From positions 1-64,000 of the forward strand of contig JAUJMY010000007.1 in the NCBI GenBank assembly GCA_030446625.1: a stretch of 64,000 nt of DNA. Reading direction: 5' to 3'. The stretch comes from Gaiellaceae bacterium. GTDB lineage: Bacteria; Actinomycetota; Thermoleophilia; Gaiellales; Gaiellaceae. Shown here one piece after another: positions 43,141 to 52,706 of this stretch. The position numbers and the translations under genes were made by a program. How positions within the stretch are numbered: position 1 is the first letter of the stretch; each line of letters starts with the position of its first letter. The notes under the pieces are model-generated. The model made no database searches, was not told where the DNA came from, and saw only the letters and a program-made list of their open reading frames with translations.

Positions 43141-46050
43141 GTGGACGGCGAGAGGCGGAGCGAGCTCGCTCGCTGGGCGGCGACGCTCATGGATTCGGAG
43201 GTGGCCGAGGTCCGCGCTGCGGGCCGCGCCATCCGGATGCTCTGCGCGGACAACGAAGAGCTCGAACGACGGCTGGCGGCGCTCGAGCACGCAGACGATG
43301 GCGACCGCGCCGATGACGGTACTGCCCCGCCACCGAGGAGGCCGCGGCGACGCACGCCGTTGCAGTGGGGGCGCATCGGCGATCGCGACGGCGCGCGTGT
43401 CCGTACTGCCGCGCCACCGCGTCGGCCGAGACCGCTTACGCCGTCGCAGCCGCCACGGCGTCGGCCGAGACGAAGCAGGCCGTTGCAGTGGCGGCGCATC
43501 CTTCTCGTCGCCGCCGTCGTGGCGCTCGTCGCCGCCGTCGTCACGCTCGCGGCTCGCGCTGCGCGTCCCGAGCTGGTCGTGACAGGCCCGTCCGGCGACG
43601 CGGCGATCGGGGCGAGCGCGCTGTCGAAGCTCCGCTTCGCCGCATCCGCACCTGACGCCGAATGGGTGCTGAACGGAAGGCGCCTGACGCCGCGTCGTGA
43701 GGCGGGACGCAGCGTGTGGCGTGCGAAGGACCTCGCGGACGGCTCGTACGTGCTCCTCGTCCGGCGGCCGGGACGATTCCTCTCTGCCGAGCGCGAGCTG
43801 CGATTCAGGATCGACACGCAAGCGCCGTCGCTGAAGCTCGCCGCTCCGGCAACCGCGCGCCGCGGCGCGCCGCTGGAGATGCGAGGAAGAGTCGAGAGCG
43901 GAGCGAAGCTCCGGCACGGGAGCGGAATCGTCGCGCTCGACGAAGACGGTCGTTTCCGACTCGTCCTCCGGCAGAGCCCGCGCCGCCTCGTCCTCACGGC
44001 TACGGATGCCGCCGGCAACAGCAGCCGCTGGCGCGTGCCCGTGACAGTCGTGCCGCGGCTCCCGGCGCGGTCGATTCGGGCCGTCCACGTCACGGCGTAC
44101 GCGTGGGCGGACGACGACTTGCGTCGCGCCGTCCTCGACCTCGTCCGCGCGAAGAAGATCAACGCCGTCCAGCTCGACTTGAAGGACGAGTCCGGCGAGG
44201 TGGGCTGGCAGTCGGGCGTCCCGCTCGCGCGACGCATGGGCGCGCAACTCGACGTGTACGACCTCGGCCGCGCGGTCCGTCAGCTGCACGCGATGGGCGT
44301 ACGCGTGATCGGTCGTCTCGTCTGCTTCCGCGACCCGATCCACGCGCGAGCGGCATGGCGTGCCGGGCGGAAGAACGAAGTCATCCAGGCGCCCGACGGA
44401 ACGCCGTACGCGAAGTACGGCGGCTTCACGAACTTCGCCAACCCGACCGTCCGCAAGTACAACATCGACGTCGCAGTTGCCGCCGCGAAGCTCGGTGTCG
44501 ACGAGATCCTCTACGACTACATCCGTCGTCCCGACGGACCGCTCGACTCGATGGTGTTCCCCGGCCTGCGGACGTCACCGGAACGCGCGATCGTCGACTT
44601 CCTCGCCGCAAGCCGCGCGGCGCTTGCACGGAGCCGCGTGTTCGTCGGCGCCTCGGTCTTCGGGATCGCGGCTACGCGGCCGGAAGAGGTAGCGCAAGAC
44701 ATCCCGCGGATGGCGCGCGAGGTCGACTACATCGCGCCGATGCTCTACCCGTCTCACTGGGGCCCGGGCGAGTACGACGTCGCCGATCCGAACGGCCAGC
44801 CGTACGAGATCGTCCGCCGTTCCACGGCCGACTTCGTGAAGCAGGTTCGCGGCACGGGCGCGCGCGTCGTCAGCTGGCTCCAGGACTTCTCGTACGGCCG
44901 CACCTACGGTCCCGCAGAAGTACGCGCTCAGATCCGCGCGTCCCGCGACGCCGGCGTGCCGGAGTTCATCTTGTGGGACGCCGCGGTCAGCTATACGGCC
45001 GACGCGCTCGAACAGAACGCGCGCACGCCCGCGCTCGGTGAGAGAGGCGCGCGCCCGCCGGTCGGCGCGCCGATGCCGACCCGGCTACCGGACCCGAAGC
45101 TGGAGCCCGCGGATCGTGCCTCCACCGTGTCGGCGCGGAAGAACACGTCGAAGCGACCGCTGCCGGGGCTCGAGCCGAACGAGCTGGGCCAGGTTCCCGT
45201 CGTGATGCACCACATGATCCGTGCCGATCGCGTCGGCGAGTACGACCAGACGCCCGCCGAGTTTCGGGCAGAGCTCGAGTACCTGTGGCGGCACGGGTAC
45301 GTACCGGTCAACGTCGGCGATCTCGCCGCCGGCGATCTCGACGTTCCCGCCGGAACCACTCCCGTCGGGTTCACGTTCGACGACGCGACGATGTACCAGA
45401 TCGACTTCACGGCGTCGGGCGAGGTGAAGCCGCAGACGGCGGTCGGGATGATGCTCGACTTCGCGCGCACGCACCCCGGCTTCGTTCCTCGCGGCACCTT
45501 CTACGTCAACCGGCTCCCGTTCGGCAGCGAGGCGGATGCCAAGCGGGCGCTGCGCTGGCTTACGCGCAACGGATTCGAGATCGGGAACCACACGCACGAC
45601 CACGTTCCGCTGCGCGGTCTTGCCGAGGACGAAGTGCGGAAGCAACTCGCGACCGGCGCGGACGCGATCCACGAGATCCTGCCGAACTACCGGATCCGCA
45701 CCGTGTCGCTACCGCTCGGATCGCTGCCCGACAACAGCCGTCTCGCGGTCAGCGGCAGCTGGCGGGGGAAGCGCTACGGGCCGTACGCGGTCCTGCTCGT
45801 CGGTGCGAATCCCGCACCGTCACCCTTCTCGAGAACGTTCGACCGTACGGCGATCCCGCGCATTCGCACCTCCCACGCCGGCTGGGACGGCGAAGCCGAT
45901 TACGCGTTCACGTTCTGGATGCGGCACTTCGAGCGAAACCCGGGCGTGCGGTACGTCTCGGACGGCGACCCGCGGACGATCGCTGTTCCGCAGGGCAAGA
46001 GCGCGGAGGTCGCGCCGCGCTACGAAGACCGCGTTCGGACGGCGCCCTAG
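43141..46050 (+). CDS. Membrane-anchored DUF4015-type glycosidase fused to NodB-like polysaccharide deacetylase
   Basis: 969 residues from GTG 43141. Residues 1-50 are a helical cytoplasmic segment ([14 protein letters not shown]), followed by an Arg/Pro-rich region with internal repeats (LQWGRIG, LQWRRI). A membrane helix at about 118-140 comes next ([20 protein letters not shown]), then Ig-like domains ([20 protein letters not shown]). A TIM-barrel of the DUF4015 putative glycosidase group follows ([52 protein letters not shown]). The C-terminal CE4 domain has [14 protein letters not shown] and [13 protein letters not shown]. The enzyme domains lie outside the cell and probably remodel exopolysaccharide. 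The fusion order is unusual. Confidence 0.82.
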   Translation: MDGERRSELARWAATLMDSEVAEVRAAGRAIRMLCADNEELERRLAALEHADDGDRADDGTAPPPRRPRRRTPLQWGRIGDRDGARVRTAAPPRRPRPLTPSQPPRRRPRRSRPLQWRRILLVAAVVALVAAVVTLAARAARPELVVTGPSGDAAIGASALSKLRFAASAPDAEWVLNGRRLTPRREAGRSVWRAKDLADGSYVLLVRRPGRFLSAERELRFRIDTQAPSLKLAAPATARRGAPLEMRGRVESGAKLRHGSGIVALDEDGRFRLVLRQSPRRLVLTATDAAGNSSRWRVPVTVVPRLPARSIRAVHVTAYAWADDDLRRAVLDLVRAKKINAVQLDLKDESGEVGWQSGVPLARRMGAQLDVYDLGRAVRQLHAMGVRVIGRLVCFRDPIHARAAWRAGRKNEVIQAPDGTPYAKYGGFTNFANPTVRKYNIDVAVAAAKLGVDEILYDYIRRPDGPLDSMVFPGLRTSPERAIVDFLAASRAALARSRVFVGASVFGIAATRPEEVAQDIPRMAREVDYIAPMLYPSHWGPGEYDVADPNGQPYEIVRRSTADFVKQVRGTGARVVSWLQDFSYGRTYGPAEVRAQIRASRDAGVPEFILWDAAVSYTADALEQNARTPALGERGARPPVGAPMPTRLPDPKLEPADRASTVSARKNTSKRPLPGLEPNELGQVPVVMHHMIRADRVGEYDQTPAEFRAELEYLWRHGYVPVNVGDLAAGDLDVPAGTTPVGFTFDDATMYQIDFTASGEVKPQTAVGMMLDFARTHPGFVPRGTFYVNRLPFGSEADAKRALRWLTRNGFEIGNHTHDHVPLRGLAEDEVRKQLATGADAIHEILPNYRIRTVSLPLGSLPDNSRLAVSGSWRGKRYGPYAVLLVGANPAPSPFSRTFDRTAIPRIRTSHAGWDGEADYAFTFWMRHFERNPGVRYVSDGDPRTIAVPQGKSAEVAPRYEDRVRTAP

Positions 46051-46053
46051 TCT

Positions 46054-47274
46054 CTACGGCTTCGCGCCGAGCAGCCGCCGCTCCGCCGCAAGGTGCGGCG
46101 CCCACCCGACGCGATTCGCCCGCGCGAAGCGTAGGTACGCACGGAGCGCGTCGCGCATCGCCTCCACGAAGCCGTCGACGCGGCGCGGCGTGAACCCTTC
46201 CTCCCACCAGAGGCCGATGACCTGCACCGTGCCGGCGGCGCGGTCGATGCGCGGCTCGATGCGGCCGACGAAGCGGTCGCGGAAGAGCATCGGCAGCACG
46301 TACCAGCCCCAGCGCCGCTTCGCCGGCGGGTGAAAGAGCTCCCAGACGTAGTCGAACTCGAACAGCGACGCGAGGAGGGCGCGATCCCAGACCAGCGGGT
46401 CGAACGGTGGCAGGAACGCAACGGACGGCGGTGGCTCCGGCGGCGCCTCGAGCAGCCCGACCTCTTCGCGCAGCACGAAGCGCTTGCCTTTCACCCCCTC
46501 GACCTCGACGGGAACGAGCTCCTCGTTCTCGACGAGCTCCTCGCGGAGCGCCGTTCGCCCCGGATGGCCCGGCCACTCCGGGATGGGCTTCGCGGGCCCG
46601 AGGTAGCCGAAGATGTCCCCGCCCGCACTGGCGCCGAGCACGCCGTGCGCGCGGTACCGCGAGTGCATCTTGTGTCGCAGCTGCTCGCGAAGCGGGACCT
46701 TCCGGCCGAGCAGCTCAGGCGGTAGCAGCCGCTCGAGGAGGTCGTAGTACCGGCGCTTGCCGTCGCGTCGTGCAAGGCCGAGCGCGCCCATGTAGGTGGA
46801 CGCCTCGAGCACGGCCCGCACGGTGTTCGTCGGCACGCCGAACCAGTCGAGCGTCGTTCCGCGCTCGGGCTCGAAGTCGGCCGACGACAGCGGCCCCTCG
46901 GCGCGGATCCGCTCGAGCACCCGCTCGGCCACCTCGGGACTGTCGGCGAGCACGCGCGGAGGGCTCCCGCGCAACGGCGCGCGGAACCACGGGAACTCGC
47001 TCGCGAGCACGAACGAGAGCCCCTTGTTGTACGCCTCGAAGATCTCGCGCCGCTCGTAGAGCTCGTCGACCCACGCCGGGTCGTAGTCGGCGACGCGCGC
47101 GTGGAGCATCAGGTCGTGCGTCCGGCCGGCGACGTCGATCGGATCGAACTGGATCGAGCCCAGCCGGCGGAAGACGCCGAGCACCGCGTCGGGCCCGCCA
47201 CGCAGGGACCGCGCCGGCGCGAGGAAGTGGCGCGCGACGAGGAATCGGCGCGCGGCTCCGGCGGCGACCCTCAC
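46054..47274 (-). CDS. AlkZ/YcaQ-like DNA glycosylase (HTH_42 superfamily)
   Basis: A 406-residue protein. AAGAARRFLVARHFLAPARS and the catalytic QxD motif in LGSIQFDPIDVAGRTHDLML identify the winged-helix glycosylase family that removes alkylated bases and unhooks crosslinks. WELFHPPAKRRWGWYVLPML is the conserved C-terminal block of the family. Its stop lies 4 bases from the stop of the convergent glycosidase gene. Substrate specificity is inferred from the family. Confidence 0.85.
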   Translation of the reverse strand: MRVAAGAARRFLVARHFLAPARSLRGGPDAVLGVFRRLGSIQFDPIDVAGRTHDLMLHARVADYDPAWVDELYERREIFEAYNKGLSFVLASEFPWFRAPLRGSPPRVLADSPEVAERVLERIRAEGPLSSADFEPERGTTLDWFGVPTNTVRAVLEASTYMGALGLARRDGKRRYYDLLERLLPPELLGRKVPLREQLRHKMHSRYRAHGVLGASAGGDIFGYLGPAKPIPEWPGHPGRTALREELVENEELVPVEVEGVKGKRFVLREEVGLLEAPPEPPPSVAFLPPFDPLVWDRALLASLFEFDYVWELFHPPAKRRWGWYVLPMLFRDRFVGRIEPRIDRAAGTVQVIGLWWEEGFTPRRVDGFVEAMRDALRAYLRFARANRVGWAPHLAAERRLLGAKP

Positions 47275-47323
47275 GAACGTGACGCTTCCGCGGCGAACGC
47301 GTCGATCTCGCGACGCTACAGCG

Positions 47324-47911
47324 TCAGCCGAGGTCGAGCACGAAGTCGAACCGTGCGACGCGGCGGCCGCCGCTGAGCCGCCAGCCGCTCACGACCAGGT
47401 CGCTGCGAAACAGGCCGTCGCGCGCGTTCGCGGCGACGCCGGGAAAGTACAGCTGCGTCGTCAACACGGGGCGACGCGGCGCCTGCACCCTCACGTGGAT
47501 GTGGCGGGTGCGCCCCGGGTACAGCCCCGGGACGATCGTCTCCAGCCGGTACCGTCCCCGCGCGTCGGTCAACTGGTGACCGCGCAGGCGGAATCCGTCG
47601 TTGTCGTACGCGCCGCTCGCGTCGGCCTGCCAGAACGAGAGGAGCGCGTTCGGGACCCGCCGGCACCGCGTCGAGAGCACGCGCCCCGTCAGCGTGAGCC
47701 GCGTGCCGCGCATGGCGCGCGTGACGAGCGAGCGGCGACGCGGCGTCCCGGGAGTGAAGAACGGACCCTCCGTCTGAGCCGGCGTCTCGTCCTCGTCACC
47801 GTCGTTGCAGGACGGCGTCGCCGCCAGAGCCGTCGGCACTCCGTCGAGTCCGACCGCGAGCGGCAGGGCGAGCCCGAGCTCCAGCAGGCGGCGACGGGTC
47901 AGCTCGTCCAC
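47324..47911 (-). CDS. Intradiol ring-cleavage dioxygenase-like secreted protein
   Basis: About 195 residues. GTG 47911 (MDELTRRRLLELGLALPLAV) is preferred over a TTG at 47932. The N-terminus looks like a twin-arginine or Sec signal. The body resembles the beta subunit of protocatechuate 3,4-dioxygenase: TEGPFFTPGTPRRRSLVTRA, SFWQADASGAYDNDGFRLRG, YRLETIVPGLYPGRTRHIHV. Iron ligands (Tyr, Tyr, His, His) are probably the Y and H in YDNDG, LYPGRTRHIH. Many secreted homologues lack a proven substrate. Confidence 0.8.
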   Translation of the reverse strand: MDELTRRRLLELGLALPLAVGLDGVPTALAATPSCNDGDEDETPAQTEGPFFTPGTPRRRSLVTRAMRGTRLTLTGRVLSTRCRRVPNALLSFWQADASGAYDNDGFRLRGHQLTDARGRYRLETIVPGLYPGRTRHIHVRVQAPRRPVLTTQLYFPGVAANARDGLFRSDLVVSGWRLSGGRRVARFDFVLDLG

Positions 47912-47988
47912 ACGTCCATGATGCCTATGCAAATCACGTGAATCTCCGGCGGGTTCAGAGATATGGTCGCGGGAGTGGCGGGAACGAC

Positions 47989-48855
47989 ATGAGCAAGCCG
48001 TTCCCGCTCCCGTCCGGCCGCTCGGTCACCGCCGTCGCGCCCGCCGGATCCGGTGCGGGCCACTGGGCCGGCTCGCCGACCGCGATCCAGGAGGACGACG
48101 ACGGCAGCTTCGTCGTCGCCTACCGCACGCGCGGCGGCACCGGCCCCGAGGATCCCGCCGCGACCGTCATCGCGCGCTCCGACGACGGCGAGCGGCTCCA
48201 CACGGTCGCGACGCTCGACAAGTCGCGCTTCGACGCGATGTCGATGGAGCGGCCGGCGCTCGTCCGCACCGACTCCGGCCGCTGGCGCCTCTACGTCTGC
48301 TGTGCGACGAAGGGCAGCAAGCACTGGTGGATAGACGTCCTCGAGGCCGACACGCCCGAGCGGATCGCCGAAGCCGATGCGCGCACCGTCTTCGCCGGCG
48401 ACGACTCGCTCGCCGTGAAGGATCCGATCGTGCAGCGCGTCGACGGCGGGTGGCAGGCCTGGATCTGCTGCCACCCGCTCGATGAGCCCGACGAGGAGGA
48501 CCGCTTCTGGTCGGCGCACGCAACGAGCGCCGACGGGCTCGAGTGGACGTGGCACGGGAACGTCCTCGAGCCGCGTCCGGGCCGCTGGGACGCGCGCGGC
48601 GCGCGGCTGACCGCGGTCCTAAGCGACGGTCGCGCCGCGTACGACGGCCGCGCGACGAAGGAGGAGAACTGGTTCGAGCGAACGGGCCTCGCGCGCCGCG
48701 TCGGCCCGCGGTTCGAGCAGGACGACGGCGCGCCCGTCTCGATCGCCCGCTACCTCGACGTCGCCCCGCTGCGCGAGGGCGGCTACCGCATCTACTACGA
48801 GTCGCCGCTGCCCGACGGGAGCCACGAGCTCCGCACGGAGCTCGTCTGCGCGTAG
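47989..48855 (+). CDS. Five-bladed beta-propeller glycosidase-like protein
   Basis: A 288-residue protein from ATG 47989. Repeated blades appear as GSPTAIQEDDDGSFVVAYRT, DKSRFDAMSMERPALVRTDS, KDPIVQRVDGGWQAWICCHP and RYLDVAPLREGGYRIYYESP, a pattern of GH43/GH32/GH130-like propellers. Acidic residues at SMERPAL and KDP may be catalytic. There is no signal peptide, so it is probably cytoplasmic. The glycan substrate cannot be read. Confidence 0.65.
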   Translation: MSKPFPLPSGRSVTAVAPAGSGAGHWAGSPTAIQEDDDGSFVVAYRTRGGTGPEDPAATVIARSDDGERLHTVATLDKSRFDAMSMERPALVRTDSGRWRLYVCCATKGSKHWWIDVLEADTPERIAEADARTVFAGDDSLAVKDPIVQRVDGGWQAWICCHPLDEPDEEDRFWSAHATSADGLEWTWHGNVLEPRPGRWDARGARLTAVLSDGRAAYDGRATKEENWFERTGLARRVGPRFEQDDGAPVSIARYLDVAPLREGGYRIYYESPLPDGSHELRTELVCA

Positions 48856-48859
48856 CGAC

Positions 48860-50191
48860 CTACGCGACCGCGAACACCTGCCACGTCCCGGGGACGCCCT
48901 TCAGCTCGTGCTCCCCGCGCGGCTCGAAGACGAGCCCAGACCCCGAGGTCAGGTCGGTGACCGTCCGCGACACGAGCACCTCGCCCGGCGCCGCGAGCCC
49001 CGCGAGGCGCGCGCCCGTGTGGACCGCGATCCCTGCGACGCCGTCGCCACGGAGCTCGACCTCGCCGGTGTGCACGCCCGCGCGCACGTCGAGGCCGAGC
49101 GCCCGCACCGCGTCCCGAATCGCGCAAGCGCACCTCACCGCCCGTGCCGGGCCGTCGAAGGTCGCGAGGAAGCCGTCCCCGGCGGTGTCGACCTCCCGGC
49201 CGCGGTGACGAGCGAGCTCGCCTCGCACGAGCTCGTGGTGGCGGTCGAGCAGGTCGCGCCAAGCGCGGTCGCCGAGCGCGACCGCCCGATCAGTCGAGCC
49301 GACGATGTCCGTGAAGACGACGGTGGTGAGCACGCGGTCCGGCTCGGGCATCGGGCGCACCCCGGTCACGAACTCCTCGATCTCGTCCACCACGTCGTCG
49401 AGGTCGTCACCGACGATGACGTGGTCGTCACCGGGTAGCTCCACGAAGCGCGCGCCCGGGATGCGCGCTGCGAGATACCGCCCCTCCTCGACGTTCACGT
49501 CGCGATCGCCCGCGCGGTGGAGGACCATGGTCGGGACGCGCACCGTCGGCAGGACGTCGCGGACGTCGATCGCGCTGTTCATCCTCAGCAGCGCCGCGGC
49601 CGCGCGCGGGCTGGCGCCGTGGCGGAGGTACGCGCCGAGCCACCGCCGGAACTCCGCGTCATCGGCTCGACTCGGCGCGTAGTACGCGAAGTCGATCTCG
49701 CTCCACCCGCGCTCTGCGAGCGCCTCCGCGTCGGCCTCTCGCTCCTCGGCCGTCGGCGCCCACGGATAGTCGTCGCTTCGCAGGCGCTTCGCGTAGACGC
49801 CGACCGTGACGAGCGCGGAGACGCGCTCCGGGTACGTCGCGGCGAAGAGGACGCACATCGCGCCCCCCTCGGAGTGCCCGAACAGCGCTGCGCGCTCGGA
49901 GCCGACGGCGTCGAGCACCGCCCGCACGTCGTCCATCCGCTGCTCGAGCGTAGGCAGCTCGTTCGCCGGGACGTGGTCCGACAGCCCCGTGCCGCGCTTG
50001 TCGAAGAGGATCAGCCGCGAGAACGACGCGAGCCTGCGCAGGAAGTGCGCGAACGGCGGGTACGACCACATCACCTCGATGTTCGAGACCCAGCCGGGGA
50101 CGTACACGAGGTCGAGCGGCCCCTCGCCCGCGACCTGGTAGGCGATGTTGACGTCGCCGCTGCGCGCGTACTTCGTCTCCGGCGCGTCCAC
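48860..50191 (-). CDS. Alpha/beta hydrolase fused to class III adenylate/guanylate cyclase
   Basis: A 443-residue protein from ATG 50191. Residues 1-265 are an alpha/beta hydrolase: RLILFDKRGTGLSDHVP, nucleophile elbow in FGHSEGGAMCVLFAA, acid region in HRAGDRDVNVEEG, His in PGDDHVIVGDD. Residues about 280-443 are a class III cyclase: LTTVVFTDIVGSTDRAVALG (metal Asp), DTAGDGFLATFDGPARAVRC, VRAGVHTGEVELRGDGVAGI. This fusion is common in high-GC actinobacteria. The hydrolase half may sense or process a ligand that controls cyclic nucleotide synthesis. Confidence 0.92.
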   Translation of the reverse strand: MDAPETKYARSGDVNIAYQVAGEGPLDLVYVPGWVSNIEVMWSYPPFAHFLRRLASFSRLILFDKRGTGLSDHVPANELPTLEQRMDDVRAVLDAVGSERAALFGHSEGGAMCVLFAATYPERVSALVTVGVYAKRLRSDDYPWAPTAEEREADAEALAERGWSEIDFAYYAPSRADDAEFRRWLGAYLRHGASPRAAAALLRMNSAIDVRDVLPTVRVPTMVLHRAGDRDVNVEEGRYLAARIPGARFVELPGDDHVIVGDDLDDVVDEIEEFVTGVRPMPEPDRVLTTVVFTDIVGSTDRAVALGDRAWRDLLDRHHELVRGELARHRGREVDTAGDGFLATFDGPARAVRCACAIRDAVRALGLDVRAGVHTGEVELRGDGVAGIAVHTGARLAGLAAPGEVLVSRTVTDLTSGSGLVFEPRGEHELKGVPGTWQVFAVA

Positions 50192-50272
50192 CGGAGAGAG
50201 TTTCTCAGGCCGAACGCCGCTCTCGCGGCCGCGCGGAGATCCGGCTGAAAGCGGAGCTACGCGCCCCGCGGG

Positions 50273-51383
50273 CTAGGCGGTGAGCTGGCTCAGGTCGTCG
50301 GCGAGCGCGACCGTCTGCCGCCAGAGCTCCAGCCCGTGCTCGTCGCGTCGCTCGTGGTAGCGCAGCAGAGCGTCGGCTACCGACGCATCGCCCGCGAGTG
50401 CCGGCGCGAGCTCGTCGGCGAGGATCGCGGCGTGCACGGCGGCCATGTCGATGCCCCGTCCACTCCACGGATCCTGATGCATCCCTGCGTCGCCGACGAG
50501 CGCCCAGCCGTCGCCGTACGGGACGCGCACGTAGTATGTCCTCCGGCGCAGTCCCGAGCACCGACGGCTCGTGGCGCGCCGCGCGATAACGCTCCCCGAT
50601 CTGCGGATGCGCGTCGAGGCGTGCGCCGAGCGCCGCGGCCGGATCCTGGCGGAAGTCCGGGAAGAGGTCCTTGTGGGAGCTCACGGCGATGCACGCCTTG
50701 CCGGCGTCGCTCGGGAAGACGTACGCGACCTCGTTGCCGCTCATCGAGAACTCCGCGCCCGCGCCGGTTTCCGGCGTCGCGAACTCGTCGACGTACCGAT
50801 AGTAGAGCGTTCGTGCGCCCGCGTGCCGCTCCTGGTCGCGCGCGCCCACGAGCTTCGCGACGCGCGAGCGCCGCCCGTCGGCGCCGACGACGACGCGCGA
50901 GCGGACCGCACGGCGACCTCCGGGACCGTCGAGCACCGCGCCGACGACGCTGCCGTCGCGCGACAGCAGATCCTCGAGCCGCGTACGCTCGGCCAGCTCG
51001 ACACCCGGGATCGTGGCGGCGTTGCGCGCCAGCACCTCGTCGAGCGGCTCGCGGCGGACGGAGAGCGAGTAGCCGACGTCGCCCGCGTCCTGAGCCGGCC
51101 CGACGCCGGCCGGCGTGCCGTTCACGTAGTAGTACTCGCTGCGAAGCGGCGGCGCCTCGAGCTCGAGCAGGCGGTCGAGCACGCCCAGCCGCTCGAACAC
51201 GCCGACGGCGTGCCCGCCGCGGAAGAAGTGCGTCGAGAGCGTCGGGCTCGGAAAGGACGCGCGATCCACGAGCAGCACGCGCGCGCCACCGCGCCCGAGC
51301 AGCGCAGCCGCCGTCGCGCCGGCGACGCGTGCGCCGACGACCACGGCGTCGACGTCCTCGTGAGGAGTCACGTGCTCGGACAC
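50273..51383 (-). CDS. FAD-dependent monooxygenase/oxidoreductase (frameshift)
   Basis: It starts at GTG or ATG near 51383. The FAD-binding VDAVVVGARVAGATAAALLG and LLVDRASFPSP are followed by RSRVVVGADGRRSRVAKLVG (DG motif). The C-terminal GWALVGDAGMHQDPWSGRG (GD motif) is in a second frame. They join near 50552, where an extra base lies in GGGACTGCGC on the coding strand. The repaired length is about 369 residues. The group includes geranylgeranyl-reductase-like and aromatic hydroxylases; the substrate is unknown. Confidence 0.82.
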
Positions 51384-51436
51384 GAGCCTATGTTGTCACG
51401 CCGGATCCGAGCTCGAAGTTCGGCCGCGCGGAGCCG

Positions 51437-51940
51437 CTACGCGGCGCGCGCGTCGCGGCGGAAGAGCACGACGCTCGCGACCAGCACCCACAGGAACGAC
51501 GCAAAGCTGGGCAGGCCGGTGAACACGGGGTCCTCCGTCGCGAGCGGCGCACCGACGATCAGCAGCACCCCGATCGCGATCGCCGCCAACGCGAGCCACT
51601 GCGGAAGAACCGCCGCGCCTAACGCTTGCGCGCCCACCGCGAGCAGCCACACGCCCAGGGACACGAACGCGAGCGCGATCAGCGTCGTCCGCAGGTCGAG
51701 GAACCCTGCGGCCGCGTCGCCCTCGCGGTTCAGCGCCGGCGCGAGCGCGGCGATCGCGGCGAGCGAGAGGCCGACGTACATCCCGGCCGCTGCGCGCGCC
51801 GTACCGAGCGACCAATCGCGGTCGCCGGCGCCGCGAGCGACCGACGCGAGGACGTACGCGCTGTCCTCGGACGCGTCAGCCGGATGCCGTAGCCGTCGCG
51901 ACGCGACGCGCGCGCAGCGCGCGGAACGACCCGAGCGCAA
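51437..51940 (-). CDS. Membrane protein, probably lacking its true N-terminus
   Basis: The frame encodes at least four membrane helices (AAGMYVGLSLAAIAALAPAL, TTLIALAFVSLGVWLLAVGA, LPQWLALAAIAIGVLLIVGA, SFLWVLVASVVLF). The first 40 residues are Arg-rich and not convincing. A different frame upstream (FAGIVAQPLAIALGSFRALR) may be the real start, so a frameshift near 51880-51920 is suspected. The family is not recognised. Confidence 0.5.
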   Translation of the reverse strand: MRSGRSARCARVASRRLRHPADASEDSAYVLASVARGAGDRDWSLGTARAAAGMYVGLSLAAIAALAPALNREGDAAAGFLDLRTTLIALAFVSLGVWLLAVGAQALGAAVLPQWLALAAIAIGVLLIVGAPLATEDPVFTGLPSFASFLWVLVASVVLFRRDARAA

Positions 51941-51977
51941 TCGCCAGCGGCTGTGCGACGATGCCGGCGAAACGCGA

Positions 51978-52136
51978 ATGAACAGCTACTCCAAGGTCGG
52001 CGCGTTGACGTTTCTCCTAGCTGCTGTGGGAGCATGGTTCCTATACGAGGACCGAGACAGCTTTCCGTGGCCGTCAGTCATGGCGTTCGGTCTCTTCTTA
52101 GCCGTGCTGGTGGCCGCGATGCGATGGAGGCGGTGA
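51978..52136 (+). CDS. Small two-TM protein, 52 residues
   Basis: ATG 51978 encodes MNSYSKVGALTFLLAAVGAW, FLYEDRDSFPWPSVMAFGLF and a short basic end. It has two helices with a small acidic loop. Its GC content is lower than that of its neighbours. It overlaps the 3' end of the convergent membrane gene on the other strand. No family is recognised. Confidence 0.5.
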   Translation: MNSYSKVGALTFLLAAVGAWFLYEDRDSFPWPSVMAFGLFLAVLVAAMRWRR

Positions 52137-52431
52137 TTTTGTCGCCGTCCCGGAAGCGGTGACGAAGATCGACGCTTTGAAGTCGTCGCCGACGATGTCG
52201 GCAATCGTGTACGCCGCGAACTGGAGCAGCCAGACCACCCCGAGGACGAGCGAGACGACCAGGCCGCGCGCGACGGGCGGAACCGGAGCCACGCGCCGAC
52301 GGCCACCGCGACCGCGGCGAAGACGACGGCGGGGCCGGCTTCTTCCTTGCCCTGATGACGAGCATCAGGATCGCGACGAGGACGACGAGGCTCCAGCCGA
52401 TCAGCGCGAGGCGTCGAGGGTCTGCGGTCAA
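52098..52431 (-). CDS. Small membrane protein (two frameshifts suspected)
   Basis: A TTG start at 52431 follows GGAGGT. Three open pieces in different frames connect sensibly: RRLALIGWSLVVLVAILMLV, GKEEAGPAVVFAAVAVAVGA and VARGLVVSLVLGVVWLLQFA with AAYTIADIVGDDFKASIFV. This would be a three-helix protein of about 110 residues. The breaks lie near 52345 and 52275. Function is unknown. Confidence 0.45.
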
Positions 52432-52706
52432 GCTCTACCTCCTGCGTTTGCGCGACGCGAGCCCTGCCCCCGGTCGCCGCGAAGGATCGGTCGCGGGCGC
52501 TCCTCCCCGCTGACCTGTCACGCGCAGACAGAAGGCTGTCCGGACGCGCATGCGACGCTTCTAGCGGCAACTTTGACATCCTCCTTACAAGCGACCGCGT
52601 ATTCTGGAATGCCGCACCGGCCTCCGTCGTTGTGAAGATAGGCGGGGGCCCGCGTTCGCGCGCGGTCACCGCGACCGCAATTCACGGCTGAAGGAGCTGA
52701 GCACAA

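Noticed and set aside
43319-43500. Short direct repeats that could suggest a CRISPR or tandem array
   Set aside because: They lie in frame within the Arg/Pro-rich linker of the glycosidase-deacetylase protein, with unequal spacing and no constant repeat.
52570-52610. Sigma-70 promoter before the sigma factor gene (TTGACA with TATTCT)
   Set aside because: The spacer is about 21 bases, too long for a standard promoter; kept only as a remark.
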